Origin: Sipunculus nudus
Taxonomy: Eukaryota > Annelida > Sipuncula > Golfingiida > Sipunculidae
Assembly (NCBI GenBank): GCA_026874595.1
Contig: CM049311.1
Span: forward strand, 78,814,453-78,878,452
Reading direction: 5' to 3'
Length of the DNA stretch: 64,000 nucleotides
Within the stretch, counting starts at the first letter, position 1. The number at the start of each line of letters is the position of its first letter. Made by a program: the position numbers and the translations under genes. This document shows positions 35,575 through 47,729 of the stretch, piece after piece. The notes under the pieces are model-generated. The model did not search any database and was not told the DNA's origin. It saw only the letters and a list, made by a program, of their open reading frames with translations.

Positions 35575-36165
35575 ATATATTGCTTTTGTCACCCGCTCCG
35601 TGGATGCGGGGGATATGGTTTTGGGTTTGTCTGTCTGTCTGTCTGTCTCTCTGTCCGTCCATGAGGTTTCGTTTCCGAGCGATAACTTTCCTAAATATTA
35701 TCCGATTTCATTCAAATTTGGGGTCAGTGATTGCTTTCATGCTTACCTTGGTTGGGATTGGTTTTGGAGTGTCTGGCTTCTGTCTGTCTGTCTGTATGTC
35801 TGTCACTTTGTCTGTCCGTCTGTCAGATTTTCGTTTCCCTGCTATAACTTTCCTAAATATCATGTGATGTCATTCAAATTTTAGTCAGTAATTGCTCTCA
35901 TGCTTACCTTGGTTTAGATTTGTTTTGAAGTGTCTGGCTTATGTCCCTCGGTCTGTCTGTCACTCTGTCAGGTTTTTGTTTCTGTGGGATAACTTTCCTA
36001 GATGTTATCCGATTTCATTCAAATTTTGGTCTGTGATTGCTCTCATGCATACCCTGGTTGGGATTTATTTTGGAGTGTCTGGCTTCTGTCTGTCTGTCAC
36101 TCTGTCTGTCTGTCCTTTATCAAGCATGAAAAACAACAACATCCCAAAGTGGGGGACATTAATTC
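35575..36165 (+). repeat. CTGT-rich tandem repeat, about 150-bp units
   Basis: Each unit has a GTCTGTCTGTCTGTC block, then ATAACTTTCCTAAATATTAT, then CATTCAAATTT and GCTTACCTTGGTTGGGAT. The ATAACTTTCCTA word recurs at about 35,683, 35,844 and 35,990. This resembles the head of the mollusc-type dispersed elements. The open frames read SVCLSVCL strings and are not genes. Confidence 0.8.
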
Positions 36166-36664
36166 AAAGAATTTGCTTATTGAGAATAGCTTCTGGCTAA
36201 TGTTACGATGTTGAAAAAAGGACGGAAAATAAAAATGTCAGGGTTGATAGGAAACCTGCCGAGGACACCCCTGGATTTCACAATAGAAGGTTCCATGGAA
36301 AATGGATACAATTTGTACCCTGTCTGTCTTGGTGCAAAAAATCAAGTTTCACCATGACCTAATTTTTGGTTTCCAAAGAGATTTTTCTTTAGAAGATTCT
36401 TGAATTAACAGACATGATTTGTGCCTGTCTGACATTCATGATGCTCATATGACATCTTTTTCCTATAGGTCGCAGAATATAGGTCGTCATGACCTAATGT
36501 CATGCTTCCAAAGACAACTGCCTAGTGCACATTGGATGTCATGATAGAAGATTCTAGGCCTATTAGATACAATTTGAACCCCATCTGACTGTCTGGGTGC
36601 TCAAAACCATTTTTTCATAACCAATATTTTTATAAAAATGTTTTTCCTATAGGTTGCAGAATAT

Positions 36665-36679
36665 AGGTCACCATGACCT
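36665..36679. promoter_or_regulatory. perfect IR3 (ERE-type) palindrome
   Basis: AGGTCACCATGACCT: two inverted AGGTCA half-sites separated by 3 bases. Confidence 0.55.
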
Positions 36680-37134
36680 ACTTTTTAAGATTTTCTAGGA
36701 CATTTCCCTAGGACCTTCCTGAATTTATTGTTAGAAGGTTTTAGGCCTAATGGATACAATTTCTGCACTGGCTGACTGTCTGGGTGGTTATATGACATCG
36801 TGTTTATAGTTCTCAAAATAAAGGTCAAGGAGACCTTATTTCAAGTTCCCATGAACATTTGCCATGGACATCTCAGAATGTTAGATCAAAAGATGCTAGG
36901 TCTAACGTTTACGATTTGTGACCCGTCTTACTTTCTGGGTGCCCAAAATCATGTTTTCGGCCTGTAGGTGGCAAAATGAAGGTCACCATTACCTAATTTC
37001 AGGTTTCCAGGGAGTTTTGCCTAAAACCTCCAGGATATTGTATTAGATGATTCTAGGCCTTACATCTTCGATTTGTGCATATCTAACATTCAGGGTGCCC
37101 ATGTGACATCTTTTTCCTAAAGGTTGCAGAATAT

Positions 37135-37149
37135 AGGTCACAGTGACCT
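37135..37149. promoter_or_regulatory. perfect IR3 palindrome, vitellogenin-ERE sequence
   Basis: AGGTCACAGTGACCT, identical to the classical vertebrate vitellogenin ERE core including the CAG spacer. Confidence 0.6.
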
Positions 37150-37291
37150 AATTTTAGGTTTCCAAAAATATTTGCCTAGAACCTCCCTAAATGTTACGTA
37201 AGAGGATTTTAGGCCAATTGGATGAAAATGTGCCCCGTCTGACTCTTTGGGTGCTCAAAATCATGTTTTTGGCCTATAGGTCGCACAATGT

Positions 37292-37306
37292 AGGTCACCA
37301 TGACCT
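37292..37306. promoter_or_regulatory. perfect IR3 (ERE-type) palindrome
   Basis: AGGTCACCATGACCT, CCA-spacer class. Confidence 0.55.
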
Positions 37307-37608
37307 AGTTTCAGGTTTCAATGGAGATTTCCAAGACCCATCAAGAATGTTGCGTTAGAAGATTCTAGGCCAAACAGATACAATTTGTGCCCATCTGACA
37401 TTCAGGGTTTTCTTATAACATCTATTTCCTTTAGGTCAAAGAATATAGGTTACAGTATCCTAATTTCAGGTTTCCAAAAACATTTGCCTAAGACTTCCCT
37501 AAATGTTACGTTGGTGCTTTCTAGGCATAATGGATACAACTTGTGCCCTGTCTGACAGTCTTGGTGCTCAAAATCGTGTTTTCGGCACGTAGGTCACAAA
37601 ATATAGCT

Positions 37609-37623
37609 AGGTCACCATGACCT
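37609..37623. promoter_or_regulatory. perfect IR3 (ERE-type) palindrome
   Basis: AGGTCACCATGACCT, CCA-spacer class. Confidence 0.55.
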
Positions 37624-37757
37624 AATTCCAGGTTTCCAAGGAGCTGGAATTTTCCAGGATATTGTGTTAGAAGATTCTAGGCCTGCCGAATTCGATTTGT
37701 GTCATCTGACATTTCGGGTGCTCATATTACATCTTTATCCTATAGGTCGCAGAATAT

Positions 37758-37772
37758 AGGTCACAGTGACCT
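37758..37772. promoter_or_regulatory. perfect IR3 palindrome, vitellogenin-ERE sequence
   Basis: AGGTCACAGTGACCT, the second exact copy of the vitellogenin-type core. Confidence 0.6.
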
Positions 37773-38217
37773 TATTTTAGGTTTTAAGAAATATTTGCTT
37801 ACGACCTCCCTAAATGCCATGTAACAAGATTCTAGGTCAATTGGATACAATTTGTCCCCAATCTGACTGTCTGGGTGCTGAAAAGCATGTTTTCGGCCCG
37901 TAGGTCACAAATATATGTCACCATGCATGACCTAATTTCAGGTTTCCATGGAGATTTTTACCAAAATCTTCCCAGGATGTTGCGTTAGAAGATTCTTGGC
38001 ATAACAGATACGATTTGTGCAAATCTGGCATTCAGGGTGTTCTTATGACATCTTTTTCCTATGGCCGCAGTGACCTAATTTCAGGTTTCCAAAAACATTT
38101 GTCTAGACCTCTCTAAATGTTACGTTGAAGCATTCTAGGCATTATGGATACAATTTGTGCCCCGTCTGATAGTCTTGCTGCTTAAAATCGTATTTTCGGC
38201 CCGTAGGTCACAAACAT

Positions 38218-38232
38218 AGGTCACCATGACCT
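38218..38232. promoter_or_regulatory. perfect IR3 (ERE-type) palindrome
   Basis: AGGTCACCATGACCT, CCA-spacer class. It is the last unit of the array. Confidence 0.55.
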
Positions 38233-38345
38233 AATTTTAGGTTTCCAAGAAGATTTGCCTGTAACTTTCCAGGATTTTGTGCTAAAAGATTCTATGCCTA
38301 CCAGATTCGATTTGTGCCCATCTGACATTCAGAGTCCTCATATGC

Positions 38346-39479
38346 CATCAAGTGTCAACATAAACACAGCGCGTGGGACTTGGTACATCGCTGAGCCAAA
38401 ACACCTGCCAATCGAGAGATGCCCTGACTGACTTTGCCCACAAAATGTAATACATGTTCCCGCAGGCTGAAACATCGTGTGCTTAGGCTCTCAATAGGAC
38501 CTCCGGTCACGCGGCCTTTTTTATGGTAAACAAACACACATAGACTGTGTTTACTAACACACAGAGCCGCTTGCAAGTTACTGAGACCATGTGCTGAGAT
38601 GGTTTTGGTGGGAAACTTTTGTATAAACCAAAACTAAATTGAAAGTGTGAAAGGACAGGAATAATATTGCCCCTGATTATGTCCCTTCAATTAAAACACT
38701 TTTTCTATATATTTTGTTGAAACCTCCAGACACCTGGCAAAGAGTTTCTATATTTATTAGGCAATGAGTATTCCACGAGACTGGTATAGATTACTTTTGT
38801 TTCCGCTTTCCAGTCCTTTTACATTTTGGTAAAAAATAGAATGTTGCATGAATATATTTTAATGGTTTTCGTTTAAAACATTTAAAGTTGATATTTTATT
38901 CTCAATATATATGTTTTAAGGTCTGGAATTCAACAGAATCCAAGCCCAAATCCTGATTTAGATTGTGAACATACAGAAAAACAACTAATGAACAAGCAGC
39001 TCATTCATTTGAATAAATTAAAAAACTATACGCCTGTTCATATCTCAGACAAAGTCATGAGTTGGATCAGGGAGCTGGATGGTTTGAATGGAGAGGCATT
39101 AATTGTTATTTGGAAATCGAGACTTTGGTGACATGATCGGGGCTGGTCAAACCTAGATCTCGATCAGAATTTGGTCAGGATGATAACTGCAACAATCTAA
39201 TTTGATGAAACTAAACGTTGTCAGAAATTTCAAGACACAAATGATTTTTTTACATAAATTGTGTAAGCCAAGTTTAAAAGACGGGTTTGACGTACTTGTC
39301 AGTATGCATAGCGACTGATTGAGACAGATGCAGGTGAAGGTAATCCATTAATTATTCCTATTCAATGACTATTTCACTTTGCTGGATATATGAGAGAAAA
39401 TGCCTCTTCTTAAGTCTCAAACCGTATTTTTTTAACACTTGGAAACAAGGGAAAAGAACTTCACTAAAACTGCATTACT

Positions 39480-39480
<1 letters not shown>
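38346..39480. other. intergenic DNA, no gene recognised
   Basis: A 73-codon minus-strand frame (38,355-38,576) has no recognisable motif. The rest is AT-rich. Confidence 0.5.

Positions 39481-39484
<4 letters not shown>

Positions 39485-39523
<39 letters not shown>
39485..39523. repeat. (TA)n tract at the 3' end of retrotransposon A
   Basis: The TA tract directly abuts ATTACCAGGATGGCCCATTC, the minus-strand 3' end of the CR1-like element. Microsatellite-like 3' tails are usual for CR1/L2-type elements, so the tract probably belongs to the element. Confidence 0.8.
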
Positions 39524-39525
<2 letters not shown>

Positions 39526-39785
39526 CCAGGATGGCCCATTCAGCATGTTCAGCTGTTTTTCGATGGGGTCCTGGAAATATCACAGAGAAATATACAATGA
39601 CAAAGATATATACATTACATACTCATATTAAAATATTACATTGAAAATAAAATAAAATGTTTAAAACAACGATCTAAACATACACATATTTAAAACATAT
39701 AGATTGCTACATATGACACAAATGTAATCATATACAATTATAAAGGTCGAGTAACTAAAAGTCTGAGTTTAAAACATCGAAATTG

Positions 39786-42640
39786 TCATAAAAAGGATTT
39801 ATATAGTTGTTTAAAACGCTTAACATCAGTTACGTGTCTTAAATTATTGGGAAGTTGATTCCAGTAATGCGGGCCTGAGTAAAGAAAGCTTGATTTAAAT
39901 CTATGAGTTCTCGGTTTTATAATGGCAAGATTGCCACTGGTCGTGTGTCGTGTATTGTATGGGTTACGTGCATATTCGAGACCATGTCTAAAAGTAGGAG
40001 GTGCATCACCAAATAAACATTTAAAAACTAAAAGATTTACAAAATAGCGATATCTCTGTTCCACGGTCATCCAACCTAACTGAGTTATTAATGATGCTGG
40101 AGAAGTATTTATATCGAAGTTTTTTGTAACAATACGGGCAGCTTTATTTTGGAGTCTCTGGATTTTTGACTTGTACGTTTTCGAGCATCCACCCCAAACA
40201 GAAATACAGTAATCAATATGGCTTTGAATAAGAGAATGATATATAAGTTTTAGAGTTGTTGTTTGAAGAAACTTGCTAAGTCGGTAAAGGACATGTAATT
40301 TTGTGATAATTTTATCGTTAATATAATCTACATGATCATTCCATTTTAAGCGGGAGTCGACGATTAAACCCAAAAGTTTCGTGTTATTTTCGGGAATTAA
40401 TGTAACATTATTAATGTTAATGTTTTTGGTAAAATTAGAGTTATGGCTAAATATCACAATACTCGATTTAACAGGGTTGATACATAAATGATTTACTCTG
40501 AATCATTTTTGGGCCATGTCAATCTTGCTTTGTTAATGGCTGATTGCATTATCGGCGGAATCAGCACAGGTAAGCAGTGTGATATCGTCAGCATAAAGTA
40601 TACACTTGTTATTCATAAAGCTCGGGAAATCATTCATATAAATAAGAAATAGTATAGGCCCTAGTACTGTGCCTTGGGGAGTACCGATGTTTACGGTAGA
40701 AGTTTTCGAAATTGAACCACAGGAGGAAACGAACTGGCGCCTGTCGGATAAATAAGAACTGAACCACGCGAGCTCTACATTTTCTATTCCATACTTCTGG
40801 AGTTTTTCGAGCAGTATAGAATGATCGAGGCTATCAAAACCCTTCCTTATGTCCATAAAGCACGCAGCTGTAATGTTATTATTATCAAGGTTAGTAAGAC
40901 ATTCATCGACTAGCGTATATGTAAGGCTAAATGAGTTGATCGATTTGGTAGGTATGCGAACTGTTTATCAGTAAACATTTGATTTTTATTAAGGTGTGCG
41001 ACAACATGGCATTTTACAAAATGTTCTAAAATTTTCGGGACATGTCCAGTGACAGAAATAGGACGATAATTGGTAGGGTCACACTTGGTACCAGAACCCT
41101 TGTAAATTGGAGTGATACGCGCAGTTTTCCAGTCCTGAGGAACAATGCCAGTTGGAAGAGAAAGATTAAACAGATGAGCCAAGCATGGAGAAATCACAGA
41201 TGAAGCTATTTTAAGAAAGAATCCAGACATCCCTAACACATCATCCTTTAATGTTGCATCTAATTCCATTGAACGAGAATGGACAAAACGCGTAGAAACA
41301 CGAGGAAAATAGAACGTTTTTTGCAGAAGAATTGATAATAAACGAATTTGTTTCAATTTTCCCTTGGAAATCTTCGTTTATAAGTTTTCCCACAGAACTA
41401 AAGAAATCGTTGAATTTATCACAGTCGATATCAGTATTTGTTTTTTGCGTGTTCTTATTTGAAGGGATTACTTGCTTTAGCGCCTTCCAAATTGTACTAG
41501 GTTTAGAGACGTTTGAACGGATTAGGTCAGAATAGTATCGAGAGCGATTTTTGCGAATTTCACGAGTAACGGTATTACGAAGACGTCTATATTCATTCCA
41601 GTCAGAAGCACTGTTTGTCCGTCTTGCTTTTTTATTCGCAAATTCACGTGCATATATTAAATTTAGTATTTTATCAGTCACCCATCTATTGGGGGTAGAT
41701 TTTACTCGTCGTTTATAGAACGGAGCATTATTATTGCAGATTTTTACAAATTCAGATTGCCAAATCTTCCATGCCAAATTAAGATCAGTCATGTTAGGAA
41801 TTAAAGATGACATGAAAAAAGATGAACATATTTCTTGAATGAATTTATCCTTGTTAAAAAGTCTTAAGTTACGACAGTGTACATATTTTTGATTCTTCTT
41901 TCATCATTTTGTTTCTTTAAAATTGTTGCCGTTAAAAAGTGATCACTCAGGGTCAACTGGTAAACTTTAGAACTGTAATGCATTTCAGGATTGGATGTAT
42001 AAATAAGGTCTATCAGTGTTTTTGAATGTTTGGTAATACGAGTAGGTGTAGTAATTAGTTGTTTCATCCCAAATAACCGTTCTGCTAAATCAAGTTTACT
42101 TGATTTTTACCTGTTAGGCTGCAAGTAATCAATATTAAAATCTCCTAACAAAATGACATACTTAGAGATCTTAAAAGCTTGACCAATAACATCTAGCAAA
42201 TCATCAATATATTCACTTGATGCATTCGGAGGCCTGTAAACGGATCTTATTAAAATAGTTTTCATTCCGAGAGAAATTTTCACCCATACACTTTCAATGC
42301 TACCAGACACTGGCTGAAATACTTGCGGTTTTAGGGATGTTAAAATATACATAATTACACCTCCGCCATGTCGGTGTCTGTCGTGTCTAAAATGCACATA
42401 ATGTTCTATGGACACCTCAGAATCAAGTACATGCTTGTCAAGCCAAGACTCGGTTAAAGCTAAAACATGTGGCCTGAAACGAAAGCACATTTGGCGAATC
42501 TCATCAACTTTCGGTATTAAACTGCGTACATTAAGATGCGCCAAAATTGTACCCTTAGCTTCTAATAAGCTTGGCAACTCATCAGCTAATGAGTACACGT
42601 TATTTATTATCGGAAGCTTTGGGTCGTTATTGAGTACGGT
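39786..42640 (-). pseudogene. ORF2 of retrotransposon A: endonuclease/reverse transcriptase
   Basis: In life this enzyme nicks chromosomal DNA and reverse-transcribes the element RNA. The pieces, in minus-strand order, are as follows. 42,598-42,107 is the APE-type endonuclease, with LNVRS, TESWL and GDFN. 42,067-41,864 has its C-terminal SDH motif. 41,813-41,241 is the linker. 41,356-40,910 is the start of the RT, with TARITPIYKG and NYRPISV. 40,856-40,533 is the RT palm, with MDIRKGFDSLDH, GTPQGTVLGP and YADD. 40,457-39,786 is the C-terminal region, with HIDYCISVWGG and LQNKAARIVTK. The catalytic motifs survive, but the frame shifts between pieces and a stop precedes the last one. Confidence 0.85.
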
Positions 42641-42671
42641 AGGTAGGTTGAATGACGTGGAGTTTTCATCG

Positions 42672-44125
42672 CTAAACTAACTCAATTGATTCTGTACCAT
42701 TATGAATATGATAAGATTTGGCAAGCAAGTCTATGAGATGTGCAAAATTGCTCTGCAGAACTCTACATCCCCGTTTGTTCAAGTGTACCCCATCCCGACC
42801 AATGTGTGAACAATCAATATTGATATTGTCAAGATATGACCATTTGTTATTTATACACATAACCTGTATGGCAGCGTTAACTAATCTAATTTTCCTGGCT
42901 TCATATGATGCACACTTCCTAGCTACAACGGAACTGAATATGATATTTTTAACATTTGCGTTATTTTTCAAGATTTCTTCTAGTTTTCTGAGAGTCTTAA
43001 TGATGTCATGAGCAGATTCACGTTCTATGTGATTTGTGCCAACATGTACTAGCACCGCATCATCAGAGACGTTAACTGCATTTCTCAGAGTCTGATCGAT
43101 TGTGTAACATTTGGAGTTTTTACGAATAGAAACATGTGTGGTCTTTTGTATTGCATTGATGTCAAGTCTCTTCGTCATGGAATCACCAAGAATAGTGAGA
43201 CCCAAGGACGATTTTGAACGAAGATGTTCTGTAGTCGTCGGGTTTCCACACTGGGCGATAATTGGTGTAGAAATGTGTGATGTATTCACTGGCTGAGGAG
43301 CACTGACTAGCTCACATTCCTTGAAAGAGACATCACCTTCATTATCAGATAAAGACGATTCTGATGTAGAACACGTTGTGTCATCAAGACATATATCACC
43401 AGGCCCATCGTCGTCGGAAGGTATGATGTTTGATGCGTCCGAAGTGCAATCAATGGTGATATATGATTGACAGGAGTTCGATGATTCATGGTGATGGGTT
43501 CCATTCACCATTTGCTGTTTAAGGTGGGAGTTTTCCTCTCTAAGTCTGTCACATTCATGAGTTTTATGGGATAATGCCTTATGAAGATCTGAATGTAATA
43601 CCAAGAGCTGTTCAAGTTTGATGTTTATTGCGTTTACCGTTTCTGGAAGAACACGACAAGTGGGGCAAGTCCAAACGGTAGGGTATTCACTTTCTAGGTC
43701 GCCAGTGCAGTTCCAGTGGAACCACTTAACACATAAAGTACATTGCACCATAGATTGGTCACTATGTTTATTGCTGTAGATACACTTATTAGAACATTTC
43801 TTTGCTCTGGAGTCGAGGTATTGTCATTAGATTTACTCAGAATATTCAGAGCAGCACTGGCAGTATTTTGGTTCGATCCCACCGTACTCGAATCACTTGT
43901 GGATCTAGATAATACAGGAGATGATGATGTCTGGTCAGCGGAGATTAATACTTGACCAGCTGTCGACGGGACACTAGTTAAGGATTTTCGTTTTATCGAG
44001 CTGCGAGTATTCTTTGACTTTCGTTGACTGGCTGCAGAAGAATTATCATTTGTTCTAGGGCACACGGACTGCTTTGCTAATGCCTGCTTCCTTTCACTCA
44101 CGGCGTTGGCAATTCCGTTTGCCAT
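42672..44125 (-). pseudogene. ORF1 of retrotransposon A: PHD finger + coiled coil + SGNH esterase
   Basis: Two frames make up ORF1. 44,125-43,694 encodes a Ser/Thr-rich N-terminus starting MANGIANAVSERKQ. 43,751-42,672 (359 codons, open a little upstream) encodes the rest: a PHD-type zinc finger (KCSNKC...CTLC...FHWNC...CPTC), a coiled coil (about LEQLLVLHSDLHKALSHKTH) and an SGNH hydrolase with GDS, GTNH and DGVHLN blocks. A one-base frame change near 43,790 separates them. Here PHD and esterase lie in one frame, which shows that element B's split ORF1 is derived. Confidence 0.8.
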
Positions 44126-44249
44126 GAACCAACTATCACAATTTCTAACCTCATCTGGAACATTATTTAATTGTGAAAGTTTACTACGGATATCTCGTAG
44201 ACATTTGTTTTATTGTAAATATGTTGGTTTCATGTAAAGTCATTTTATT

Positions 44250-44365
44250 TACTTTGCCATCCACTCAGCTTTGATTTTCTCACAAAGATCACCATGGGCT
44301 TTTAATAGTGAGGGCTCAACGGAGTCTCTTTTGAGTCTTGCAGCGCGAATGAGCGAGTTGTTCAT
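44250..44365 (-). CDS. 38-codon open frame upstream of retrotransposon A
   Basis: MNNSLIRAARLKRDSVEPSL...KIKAEWMAK, with a stop at 44,250. It sits in a GC- and CpG-richer stretch just upstream of ORF1 on the same strand. It could be an upstream frame in the retrotransposon 5' UTR, or the edge of an exon (a GTAAAT donor-like word overlaps its last codons). I recognise no family and the call is weak. Confidence 0.2.
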
Positions 44366-44470
44366 GATCCCCCGTTCAGGCCCTAACGAGCCAACACGTA
44401 TTGTGATTGACGCGTGAATGACGTCGTGGAGGTAAATATGCGGGATTAGGCGTCACAGGTGTTGTCAACA

Positions 44471-47400
44471 GGCTGGAATCCACGACGCAATAATTCCTTT
44501 GTGATGTGTATAACACCACAAATGTCCTTATATCTGATTGAAGTCTAAAATACACGGGTTATACCCTCATGGATAACATTTGGTTGATGTTTTAACTGAT
44601 GTATCAGATATCATAAGTCTAAATAATAAATATCTTGATATCAGAATAAACAGACCAGCATTACTTATCATTCGGTCAATGTTGAGAAATATTTTGTATA
44701 AACTTTAAATAAATAAAGGATTGAATAGTAACATTTTCAGCTCATGGTCATACCTGACAGATGACACTATTTTTATGGTTTATTTGGTTTGCAAATAATT
44801 CTTTATTATTTATGATTCTTTTGTTTCCCCAGCAAAGACTATCAATTGTCCCTTTTTTATTGTAAATCCTTAAATATCCATCATCTTTTGCATGACCTGA
44901 ATATCTGGGAACTGGTGACACACCACATTGCTTAACAATCAGTAAGCCATCGCACAGGAGCTTATCTCCTGTATAAATAATTTATTCAAACGTATCACTA
45001 AATTTTCAAACCAATAGTAAAATTCTGAAGGATTGATTGGACCATATATTTTCATGTGGCTCGTGACTCCTAATTCATGGTTGAAAAATGGTAATTTATC
45101 ATTCTTGAGCTATACTGCTAGTTATATGAGCTCAAATATCTGTTTCCTTGCAAAATGTGCATGTCACTGACGATTTGTAAAGAAATCCCTCTATCCTTTC
45201 AAACGGCCGGAAGGAGATTAAAAAAAGGACCAGCCACGACACTAAGTCCGAGTGAAAGTCACCAGAGCCAAAAGAAATAAAACCAGTTTATATGAAAGAA
45301 TCATTCATTTGTTACCTTTCAACTAATATATCTTCTTTATATGGTTAATAGTTTTACCTGAGACACTTCTAGGAACAGATGACAGTTTTTAATGTAAAAT
45401 TACAGAAAATAGGATCTCCTATAAATTCCCAACCTAGCTCGCTATGTACAACGTGACTGAAATAACAGTTGTATTACATGAATCCATATTATTATCTGAC
45501 TTAGGTATCTAACTCTTCAATAAGTCTAAACGTTTCATCTTATAAAAAGCTATTTTCATACCTACTGTCAAGTCTAAGTGTCAAGTGTCTAATTCTGAAA
45601 TGGGTGGAACTCATGAACCCAACTCTAAACAAGGGGTAGTAAACAGATCCTTTAGTTATCAGATCACCTGGCTACCAATGCTTCAGTCTTTTACACAAAT
45701 TACTATAAAATAAAGAAAACGTTTGATCATTTAAAAACTATAAGTTAATGGTTAAGGCTAATCATATTTCGTCATTCAATTTTAAACTTTGCTCTCTGCT
45801 TGGTTTCGCAAATTTTTTCACTTAAAACCTCCTGAAAATTGTTAAAAATCCGGTCCCATTCTAAATGCTTACTTACACTTTTATTTGAAATATCGAAATT
45901 TCAAGTCAAAGATTTGATAAACTATTCAAACGAAAATTAAAAATACAAATAAGATTTTGTTTCAGTGGAATAATCACACTTTAATTTTACTGACCTGTGG
46001 GACACATTACAAAATTAATACTTTTAATAAAAACGTGTATATCCCATATGTGCATATTTTAAATTTAAACGCACTATGTTTTAAGTTATAAATCCGAAAT
46101 GTTATACACTTGCCATTTCATTGGTTTCTCTCCATCAAATTTTATGTTAATTGTTATTTATTAACATGTAATATTATGACTTATTTTATCACCTTTATTT
46201 TTGCAATATGACATTTAAACTTGCCCGTGCTCTCTGTGTCGAAAGGTAATGCAATGCTTCCGGTTTCAATAATGAAGTTAATGTGCATTTATATAATTGT
46301 ATTTAAAGTTTTTAATTTTAAAAAGAGAAGCTTAAATGTACTATATTTTTATGGCTGTAAACAGAAATCTTAAAGTCCAGCAATATATATTAAAGACTTA
46401 CCTCCTCGTATTATCTGCAGATGCCGTTACAACTGTAAATTTTCAAACTGACTTTAATTTTTTTAATTTAAAATAAAAAATTAGGGGTTTAAGTAAAAAT
46501 ATTTAATTTAAACTGGATTTCAATCAAATTTAGAAAAATAAAAATGAATCCCCCATGCCGTTTCAGTGGAATAGGCCCACCGAAATTTTAATATGCTTCA
46601 GCTCAAAAAGCTTATTAATACTCAAAATATAAATGTTATTCGATATATTTAATTGAATAAACTATCTTCAAATAGTGAATTTTAAATTCAGACGAGACTA
46701 AGGAATGACTTGGAACCTGATAATATTATTCGACTAAGTTGATCAAATTGATGATTAGAGCTTATCTTGCCACTATAAACCCAAAATAGCAGAGCTTTTT
46801 AAATTTATATGCCCTTTTTATATTTTCAACTTTTAATTTAAAATTTGAAGGTTAAAAGTTTAAATTAGGCGAAGTAAATGATTTCATTGCATTTAACACT
46901 ATACATTTCCACATATTATTTTCAAAATGTGAGACCTAAACCTTAACCCGTTATATTCTTTAAAATATCTGTACCGAGGTTAGTTAATAAAATTGCTGAT
47001 TCCAGGCCTTTTGGACACTTTCAAGAGGGGTAATTATTTGAAATATGATCTCTATGGATAACTTTAACAGAAGCTAGCATTAAACTTTATAATGACGTGG
47101 GTGCAGCAAACTTGAAATTTAGGCCCTTTATGAAAATTGGCCCTAGGACTACAGGAGTTACACAAGGAAATAGGTTTACTCAAACACAGATTAATGATTA
47201 GTCTCAACAGACTTGTCGCTAGGATATATTAACAGGAGTGAATTCTTGATAAACTGACAAGTGTCGATTGAAACCGGACCTGTGATTCATTATGCAGACT
47301 AGTTATCAATATTTTTGTTGTTAATCGGGTCCCACGGTCACGCAACCCGCGATAAATTGTCAGAGATAACATATGTAGCATGAAGAAAAACATAATTGCG

Positions 47401-47729
47401 ATGTTTTACCTCCACCTGCCTTAAGGAAGGTGGGTGGAGAGAGTGGTTCGAAGTAGCAGGTGCCAAAAGCCTAACAAACAGGTTTTATACAACTGAAACG
47501 TTAACGAACACCTCGGCAGATGTGAGCAGACGTAGCATTTAGTGCATATGAAGTTACGATTAGCGGACGTTTGAACAGCATGCTGTTCTGTTCTGTGTGA
47601 TCTGCCTGAGTGACCATATGACGCAATTTCTTCAATAAGTCTGCATTACGCTTCCTATACGAGGAAATCACGAATTTAACGGCGAAGCATTATACTTAAT
47701 CATCTAGAGATTTCCATTATATACATAGT
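44471..47729. other. long AT-rich stretch, no gene recognised
   Basis: More than 3 kb without an open frame over 60 codons on either strand, without microsatellites and without a visible repeat relation to the rest of the window. Confidence 0.6.

Larger units (their letters stand above)
36240..38345 (+). repeat. tandem array of about 155-bp units with IR3 palindromes
   Basis: About thirteen degenerate units share AGATTCTAGGCCTAATGGAT, ACAATTTGTGCCC, GTCTGACTGTCTGGGTGCTC and TTTCAGGTTTCCAA blocks. Their TGACCTA word falls near 36,357, 36,483, 36,668, 36,830, 36,982, 37,137, 37,297, 37,447, 37,612, 37,760, 37,915, 38,060 and 38,219. From about 36,980, units with a CCA spacer alternate with units with a CAG spacer, giving a dimer of about 315 bp. 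Six units keep a perfect AGGTCANNNTGACCT, the classical estrogen-response-element arrangement. Confidence 0.85.
39524..44400 (-). mobile_element. CR1-superclade non-LTR retrotransposon A, decayed
   Basis: Minus-strand element of nearly full length. It has a GC-richer presumptive 5' region (about 44,250-44,470), an ORF1 with PHD finger and esterase, and an ORF2 with endonuclease and reverse transcriptase. The 3' UTR ends in CCAGGACCCCATCGAAAAAC-like sequence and a TA tail. The ORF1 layout is that described for CR1-like elements. At least one frame break in ORF1 and several in ORF2 make it inactive. It is a different family of the same clade from element B (51.6-56.5 kb). No target duplication was found. 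Confidence 0.85.

Noticed and set aside
35570-36214. Cys/Ser/Val-rich frames (SVCLSVCL)
   Set aside because: Translation of GTCTGTC repeats; overlapping frames show the same pattern.
38355-38576. 73-codon minus-strand frame just after the ERE array
   Set aside because: No recognisable motif and no supporting neighbours.
42408-43955. Plus-strand frames opposite the retrotransposon ORFs
   Set aside because: They are antisense shadows of the PHD/esterase and endonuclease coding sequence.
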